Positions 6,022 through 9,543 of a stretch of DNA of 9,543 bases are shown one piece after another (position 1 is the stretch's first letter; the number at the start of each line of letters is the position of its first letter). Position numbers and translations under genes: made by a program. The notes under the pieces were generated by a model, which was not told the DNA's origin, searched no databases, and saw only the letters and a program-made list of their open reading frames with translations. The stretch lies in the NCBI GenBank assembly GCA_902492655.1, contig CABUMF010000062.1, forward strand, positions 1-9,543, in the 5' to 3' direction. This stretch comes from an uncultured Eubacteriales bacterium. GTDB lineage: Bacteria > Bacillota > Clostridia > HGM11514.

Positions 6022-6050
6022 TTGACAAGCCAAGTTAGTTATGGTAAACT
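6022..6050 (+). promoter_or_regulatory. feo operon promoter
   Basis: TTGACA (6022-6027), a 17-base spacer and TAAACT (6045-6050). Transcription would start near 6057, leaving a leader of about 70 bases. The first operator overlaps the spacer and -10, so repressor binding would block RNA polymerase. Confidence 0.75.
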
Positions 6051-6053
6051 AAC
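6034..6053. promoter_or_regulatory. feo operator 1, GTTAGTT-N6-AACTAAC
   Basis: A perfect 7-bp inverted repeat (GTTAGTT 6034-6040, AACTAAC 6047-6053) inside the feo promoter. Half-sites are TTAG/CTAA-rich like DtxR/IdeR boxes, though the spacing differs from the classical 19-bp DtxR box. The divergently encoded DtxR-family protein is the probable ligand. Confidence 0.75.
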
Positions 6054-6061
6054 TGAAGTAG

Positions 6062-6077
6062 GTTAGTGACAACTAAC
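6062..6077. promoter_or_regulatory. feo operator 2, GTTAG-N6-CTAAC
   Basis: GTTAGTGACAACTAAC is a 6-bp inverted repeat (GTTAGT/ACTAAC) just downstream of the expected transcript start. Its centre is 26 bp from that of operator 1. Confidence 0.7.
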
Positions 6078-6096
6078 TTTTTGTTTGGGATTTTTG

Positions 6097-6112
6097 GTTA
6101 GCTGAGACTAAC
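6097..6112. promoter_or_regulatory. feo operator 3, GTTAG-N6-CTAAC
   Basis: GTTAGCTGAGACTAAC repeats the same half-sites with the same 6-base spacing in the leader, 6 bases before the feoA1 ribosome site (GGAGG, 6118-6122). Its centre is 35 bp from that of operator 2. Confidence 0.7.
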
Positions 6113-6128
6113 AGAATGGAGGTCACAT

Positions 6129-6341
6129 ATGATGCCGCTGTCGCTCGCAGATGTGGGGGAAGAAAATACAATCAAAAAAATCGGAGGAAAACCCGAAGTG
6201 AAAAAGCACCTTGAAAATCTCGGCTTTGTTGTGGGCGGAACTGTCAAGGTAATAAGTACATTAGGGGGGAATGTAATCGTAAATGTCAAAGAGACACGAG
6301 TTGCCATAAGCGAAGAAATGGCACGAAAAATCATGGTCTGA
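6129..6341 (+). CDS. feoA: FeoA family protein (first copy)
   Basis: 70 residues, a small cytosolic SH3-like beta-barrel partner of the ferrous transporter FeoB. ATG 6129 is followed by a second ATG at 6132; GGAGG at 6118-6122 serves either. Family pattern: LSLADVGEENTIKKIGG (5-21), the KKHLENLGFVVGGTVKVIS core (25-43, the usual RLxxLGfxxGxxV block) and the end block NVIVNVKETRVAISEEMARK (48-67). It is less like classical FeoA than the second copy (no canonical LxxLxxGxxxxV start), as is usual for tandem FeoAs in Clostridia. First gene of the operon, 31 bases before feoA2. It may modulate FeoB GTPase or assembly; the precise role is not settled for the family. Confidence 0.9.
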   Translation: MMPLSLADVGEENTIKKIGGKPEVKKHLENLGFVVGGTVKVISTLGGNVIVNVKETRVAISEEMARKIMV

Positions 6342-6372
6342 AAAATCCAAATATTTTCAAGGAGGAAAAACT

Positions 6373-6594
6373 ATGAAGACATTGAGACAGGCAAAAATCG
6401 GGGACACGGTCAAGGTTGTCAAGCTTCACGGCGAGGGTGCCGTAAAACGCAGAATTATGGATATGGGAATTACAAAAGGAACTGATGTACATATCCGCAA
6501 AGTAGCACCATTGGGGGATCCGATCGAGGTTACGGTTCGCGGATATGAATTGTCCCTTCGTAAGGCAGATGCCGAAATGATAGAAGTCGAATAA
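6373..6594 (+). CDS. feoA: FeoA family protein (second copy)
   Basis: 73 residues, preceded by AAGGAGG (6359-6365). It shows the standard FeoA layout: TLRQAKIGDTVKVVKLHG (3-20), the VKRRIMDMGITKGTDVHIRK block (24-43), APLGDPIEVTVRGYELSLRK (45-64, the typical P-x-GDPI-x-V-x-x-R-GYxLxLR signature) and the closing ADAEMIEVE. It is a cytosolic SH3-like adaptor thought to contact the FeoB G domain or cytosolic face. The pair of unlike FeoAs implies different roles. The 52-base gap to feoB holds a fourth operator and a possible internal promoter. Confidence 0.95.
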   Translation: MKTLRQAKIGDTVKVVKLHGEGAVKRRIMDMGITKGTDVHIRKVAPLGDPIEVTVRGYELSLRKADAEMIEVE

Positions 6595-6600
6595 AATTTT

Positions 6601-6628
6601 TTGATATTAGGTTAGTTACAACTAATAT
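6601..6628 (+). promoter_or_regulatory. Possible internal feoB promoter with operator 4
   Basis: TTGATA (6601-6606), a 16-base spacer and TAATAT (6623-6628) resemble a weak sigma-A promoter. Inside lies GTTAGTTACAACTAAT (6611-6626), the same GTTAG-N6-CTAAC operator with one mismatch. As in the main promoter, the operator falls between and over the two boxes. The feoB ribosome site GAGGA follows at 6635-6639. Confidence 0.55.
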
Positions 6629-6646
6629 GAAAGCGAGGATTTAGTA

Positions 6647-9148
6647 ATGAATTTGAGAATTGCTCTTGCGGGTAATCCAAACAGCGGTAAAACAACTTTG
6701 TTTAATGCACTTACAGGTTCCAATCAGTTTGTCGGAAACTGGCCGGGAGTTACGGTTGAAAAAAAAGAAGGCAAGCTTAAAAAACATGACGGAGTAACAA
6801 TAACCGACCTCCCCGGTATTTACTCTTTATCTCCGTACACATTAGAGGAGGTTGTTGCAAGAAACTATCTTATAGGTGAAAGACCTGATGCAATACTAAA
6901 TATTGTGGATGGTACAAACCTTGAGAGAAACCTCTATCTTACCACACAGCTCACCGAGCTTGGTATTCCTGTTGTAATAGCTGTCAATATGATGGATATT
7001 GTGAGAAAGAACGGCGATAAGATAAATATTGCAGAGCTGTCTCGTGAGCTTGGATGTAAAATCGTTGAAATTTCCGCCCTTAAGGGAACGGGAATACAGG
7101 AGGCTGCACAAGCGGCGATTGATGCGGCAAAGAACGGGAAGACAGTTCCCATGCACACATTTTCGGGTACTGTCGAACACGCAATTGCTCATATCGAAGA
7201 AGCTGTACTTCACGATATGCCCGAAGAACAACAGAGATGGTATGCAATTAAAATTTTTGAACGCGATGATAAAGCGATTGAAGCCCTTAATATTTCAGAG
7301 GCAACAATGTCTCATGTTGAAGCGGACATAGCTGCTGCAGAAAAAGAGCTTGATGATGCGGAGAGTATTATCACAAACGAGAGATATATTTATATTTCAC
7401 AGCTTATGAAGGGCTGTTATAAAAAGAAAAACGCAGGGAAATTATCCAATTCCGATAAGATAGATAAGGTAGTAACAAACCGCTGGCTCGGACTTCCGAT
7501 TTTTGCAGTTGTTATGTTCCTTGTTTATTACATATCAATGGTATCTGTCGGTACAATGGCAACAGATTGGGCAAATGACGGACTATTCGGTGACGGCTGG
7601 CATTTGTTCGGAATAGGCACTTCGGCTTACACCGAGGTCGCAGGCGAATTTGGCGAAGCATCTCAGGTGGTGAACGGTTATATTGAATATGCGGCAGATA
7701 ATGGCATTGATACCAAAGAAGTTGAAGCGGCACTTGATACAGAATCAGAAGATTTTGATGCCGATGCGGCAGTTTTGGCACTGACATCTTTTGCAGAGTC
7801 TGCAAAGGCTATAGATGAAGCAACATACACAGTTGTTGATGAAGAAACGATGGCTGATGAAGAGGTTACATCGTCCTATGACGATTTGCTCGCATCAATT
7901 GAAATATACGAAAAGTACGACTGTGCCGATCCCGATCCTGCCGATTATGGTGTATGGGTTCCGGGTATCCCTGTTCTTGTCGAAAGTCTTTTAAGTGCAG
8001 TAAACTGTGCCGATTGGCTTTCGAGACTCATATTGGACGGCATTGTTGCCGGTGTCGGAGCAGTTCTTGGCTTTGTACCTCAGATGCTTGTATTGTTCTT
8101 ATTGCTTGCATTCTTGGAGGCTTGCGGATATATGGCGCGCATTGCATTCGTTCTTGACAGAGTATTCAGAAAATTCGGTCTTTCGGGAAAATCTTTTATT
8201 CCAATGTTAGTTGGTACGGGCTGCGGTATTCCGGGTATTATGGCATCAAGAACTATCGAAAATAACCGTGACCGAAAAATGACAATTATGACAACTACAT
8301 TTATTCCTTGCGGTGCTAAGGTTCCGTTTATTGCGATGATTGCAGGCGCTATCTTCGGAGGTTCTGCGTGGGTGGCAACATCGGCATATTTTGTAGGTAT
8401 GGCGGCGATTGTGTTATCGGGAATAATCCTTAAAAAGACAAGACCGTTTGCGGGCGATCCTGCTCCCTTCGTTATGGAATTGCCAAGCTATCATATGCCC
8501 ACGCTGTCAAATGTACTTCGCAGTATGTGGGAGCGTGGCTGGTCATTCATTAAGAAGGCGGGAACAATAATTCTTCTCTCTACGATTGTTATTTGGTTTA
8601 CAACATACTTTGGATTTGTTGATGGAAAATTCACAATGCTTTCGGATGAACAGTTGGATTCAAGCATATTGGCAGTTATAGGAAATGCAATTGCGTGGAT
8701 ATTTGCACCTTTGGGTTGGGGTAATTGGCAGGCAACCGTCGCATCCATTACAGGGCTTGTGGCGAAGGAAAATATTGTGGGAACTATGGGTATTCTTTAC
8801 GGCGGTACAGGAACTGTATATGGAAATCTTGCAGAAGCGTTTACCACAGTTTCGGGATATTCATTCCTTGTGTTCAATCTTCTGTGTGCTCCTTGCTTTG
8901 CGGCAATCGGTGCAATAAAGCGTGAAATGAACAATGCGAAATGGACTTGGTTTGCAATCGGTTATCAGTGTGTATTTGCTTATGCAATAGCACTTATGGT
9001 AAATCAGTTCGGATCGTTGTTTATCGGAAATGTAAATGTAATTGGTTTGATTTTTGCTTTGGCTGTACTTGTATTTATGGTTTATATGCTCTTTAAGCCT
9101 TACAAAGAATCTAATAAGCTTACTGCTAAGGTAAGCGTGAAAGCGTAA
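6647..9148 (+). CDS. feoB: Ferrous iron transport protein B with acidic extracytoplasmic insert
   Basis: 833 residues; membrane Fe2+ importer with a cytosolic GTPase domain. G motifs: G1 GNPNSGKTT (9-17), G2 around GVTVE (34-38), G3 DLPG (54-57), G4 NMMD (114-117), G5 SALKG (143-147). A GDI-like helical part follows to about 275. TM1 is about 281-303. The two gate repeats are visible: FVPQMLVLFLLLAFLEACGY (476-495), GTGCGIPG (523-530), FIPCGAK (552-558) and later LVAKENIVGTMGILYGG (704-720). The last TM is around 797-816 with a Lys-rich cytosolic tail. Residues about 304-436, between TM1 and TM2, are far longer than in E. coli FeoB: 31 Asp/Glu against 3 Lys and no Arg in 326-434, no His, one Cys. 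This loop should face outside. Start ATG 6647 with GAGGA. Likely iron-repressed. Confidence 0.97.
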   Translation: MNLRIALAGNPNSGKTTLFNALTGSNQFVGNWPGVTVEKKEGKLKKHDGVTITDLPGIYSLSPYTLEEVVARNYLIGERPDAILNIVDGTNLERNLYLTTQLTELGIPVVIAVNMMDIVRKNGDKINIAELSRELGCKIVEISALKGTGIQEAAQAAIDAAKNGKTVPMHTFSGTVEHAIAHIEEAVLHDMPEEQQRWYAIKIFERDDKAIEALNISEATMSHVEADIAAAEKELDDAESIITNERYIYISQLMKGCYKKKNAGKLSNSDKIDKVVTNRWLGLPIFAVVMFLVYYISMVSVGTMATDWANDGLFGDGWHLFGIGTSAYTEVAGEFGEASQVVNGYIEYAADNGIDTKEVEAALDTESEDFDADAAVLALTSFAESAKAIDEATYTVVDEETMADEEVTSSYDDLLASIEIYEKYDCADPDPADYGVWVPGIPVLVESLLSAVNCADWLSRLILDGIVAGVGAVLGFVPQMLVLFLLLAFLEACGYMARIAFVLDRVFRKFGLSGKSFIPMLVGTGCGIPGIMASRTIENNRDRKMTIMTTTFIPCGAKVPFIAMIAGAIFGGSAWVATSAYFVGMAAIVLSGIILKKTRPFAGDPAPFVMELPSYHMPTLSNVLRSMWERGWSFIKKAGTIILLSTIVIWFTTYFGFVDGKFTMLSDEQLDSSILAVIGNAIAWIFAPLGWGNWQATVASITGLVAKENIVGTMGILYGGTGTVYGNLAEAFTTVSGYSFLVFNLLCAPCFAAIGAIKREMNNAKWTWFAIGYQCVFAYAIALMVNQFGSLFIGNVNVIGLIFALAVLVFMVYMLFKPYKESNKLTAKVSVKA

Positions 9149-9160
9149 AGGTAAAGACTA

Positions 9161-9195
9161 AACTGTCTGCGGCGGTTAATCCGTCGCGGACAGTT
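9161..9195. other. Strong hairpin between feoB and the small FeoB-associated gene
   Basis: AACTGTCTGCGGCGG (9161-9175) pairs with CCGTCGCGGACAGTT (9181-9195) around a TTAAT loop: 15 bp, GC-rich, two G-U wobbles. It lies 12 bases after the feoB stop. AAAAATAGG follows, not a T-run, so it is not a standard intrinsic terminator on the plus strand. It may stabilise the feoB mRNA 3' end, mark a processing site or weakly attenuate transcription into the next gene. Confidence 0.75.
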
Positions 9196-9235
9196 AAAAA
9201 TAGGAATACATTGATAAGCGAAAAGGAGACTTTAT

Positions 9236-9409
9236 ATGATGACATGGTTACTCAATAATATTTCTACAATAATTATATGTATTGTACTTACAGCGGTTAT
9301 TGCGGCTATTATATCATATATCGTAAGAAACAAAAAACAAGGCAAAACCTCCTGCGGATGCGGATGTAAAAACTGTGCAATGAGAGGTTCCTGCCATAGC
9401 GGAAAGTGA
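9236..9409 (+). CDS. FeoB-associated Cys-rich membrane protein
   Basis: 57 residues, with AAAAGGAG (9221-9228) before ATG 9236 (ATG 9239 also possible). One N-terminal transmembrane helix covers about 9-29 (STIIICIVLTAVIAAIISYI), followed by a basic stretch RNKKQGK and a Cys-rich tail SCGCGCKNCAMRGSCHSGK, with C40, C42, C44, C47 and C53 plus H54. Size, single helix, Cys cluster and position after feoB match the FeoB-associated Cys-rich membrane protein family. The tail is probably cytosolic by the positive-inside rule and may bind incoming iron or an iron-sulphur cluster; the function is not established. It is separated from feoB by 87 bases with a strong hairpin, and should share the iron-controlled transcript. 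Easily missed because of its length. Confidence 0.9.
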   Translation: MMTWLLNNISTIIICIVLTAVIAAIISYIVRNKKQGKTSCGCGCKNCAMRGSCHSGK

Positions 9410-9432
9410 GAAAACACATATTTTTGGATTAG

Positions 9433-9456
9433 CCGGTGATTGGTAGGACAATCCGG
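9433..9456. repeat. Imperfect inverted repeat downstream of the FeoB-associated gene
   Basis: CCGG-tg-ATTG pairs with CAAT-CCGG around GTAGGA, 8 bp with a 2-base bulge. No T-run follows, so it is not a clear terminator. It could be a leader structure for the next gene. Confidence 0.4.
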
Positions 9457-9471
9457 AAAGGTTCCTGTTTG

Positions 9472-9543
9472 ATGTGGGACGCGGGAGTCAATAAAAATAA
9501 TATCGCCTGTCTGTCCGGAAAAGTCGCTGTGATCGGTTTTGAC
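9472..9543 (+). CDS. Possible start of an unidentified gene (3' end outside window)
   Basis: The frame from ATG 9472 stays open to the window edge (24 codons, MWDAGVNKNNIACLSGKVAV, then IGFD). GGAAAGG (9455-9461) lies 10 bases upstream as a fair ribosome site. The frame is open back to a TAG at 9430-9432, with GTG 9436 as a less likely start lacking a ribosome site. I recognise no family from this fragment. The frame may be chance given its length. Confidence 0.35.
   Translation, partial: MWDAGVNKNNIACLSGKVAVIGFD

Noticed and set aside
6034..6112. Operator repeats as a CRISPR-like or transposon array
   Set aside because: The units are 16-20 bp palindromes with no uniform spacers, located in a promoter beside a DtxR-family gene; operators explain them better.
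9161..9195. Standard rho-independent terminator of feoB
   Set aside because: No T-run follows on the plus strand and an operon-like gene with a good ribosome site lies 40 bases further on.
1..9543. tRNA, rRNA or CRISPR loci
   Set aside because: No cloverleaf-like stretch, conserved rRNA segment or regularly spaced repeats were seen by eye; no computational scan was possible.

Overview
The window reads as a low-to-moderate GC Gram-positive anaerobe, most likely a gut Clostridia member (Oscillospiraceae or Lachnospiraceae-like). The basis is strong Shine-Dalgarno sites, near-consensus sigma-A promoters, a 447-residue glutamate dehydrogenase with the clostridial-type active site, a 470-residue pyruvate kinase without the Bacillus C-terminal extension, and a feoA-feoA-feoB cluster with a small Cys-rich FeoB-associated protein. 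The exact taxon is inference.

Layout. (a) 1-463 is a scarred region: the last codons of what looks like a DDE transposase, a broken XRE-type regulator with a stop codon and an internal deletion, and only the last 26 or so codons of atpD. (b) 463-870 is an intact atpC, cut off from the rest of its operon in this window, followed by a shared bidirectional terminator. (c) 912-3794 on the minus strand holds pyk and gdhA, each with its own near-consensus promoter; gdhA ends in a UUCG-loop terminator. (d) 4152-5195 is a plus-strand tyrosine phosphatase (CX5R) with a probable Fn3-like N-terminal domain and its own promoter. (e) 5196-5432 has no intact gene but holds an apparent tail of a heavy-metal-associated (HMA) domain. 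(f) 5433-5804 on the minus strand is a short DtxR/MntR-family metalloregulator. (g) 6022-9409 is a ferrous iron uptake operon: feoA1, feoA2, feoB and a 57-residue FeoB-associated Cys-rich membrane protein. (h) 9472 to the end may be the start of another gene.

The most informative regulatory pattern is a cluster of GTTAG/CTAAC inverted repeats: three in the feoA promoter and leader, and a fourth in front of feoB, where it sits inside a plausible second promoter. The divergent DtxR-family gene is the obvious candidate reader. FeoB has an acidic insert of about 110-130 residues in its first extracytoplasmic loop. No wholly new system is evident; the feo regulation, the FeoB insert and the broken atp locus are the points most worth a second look.
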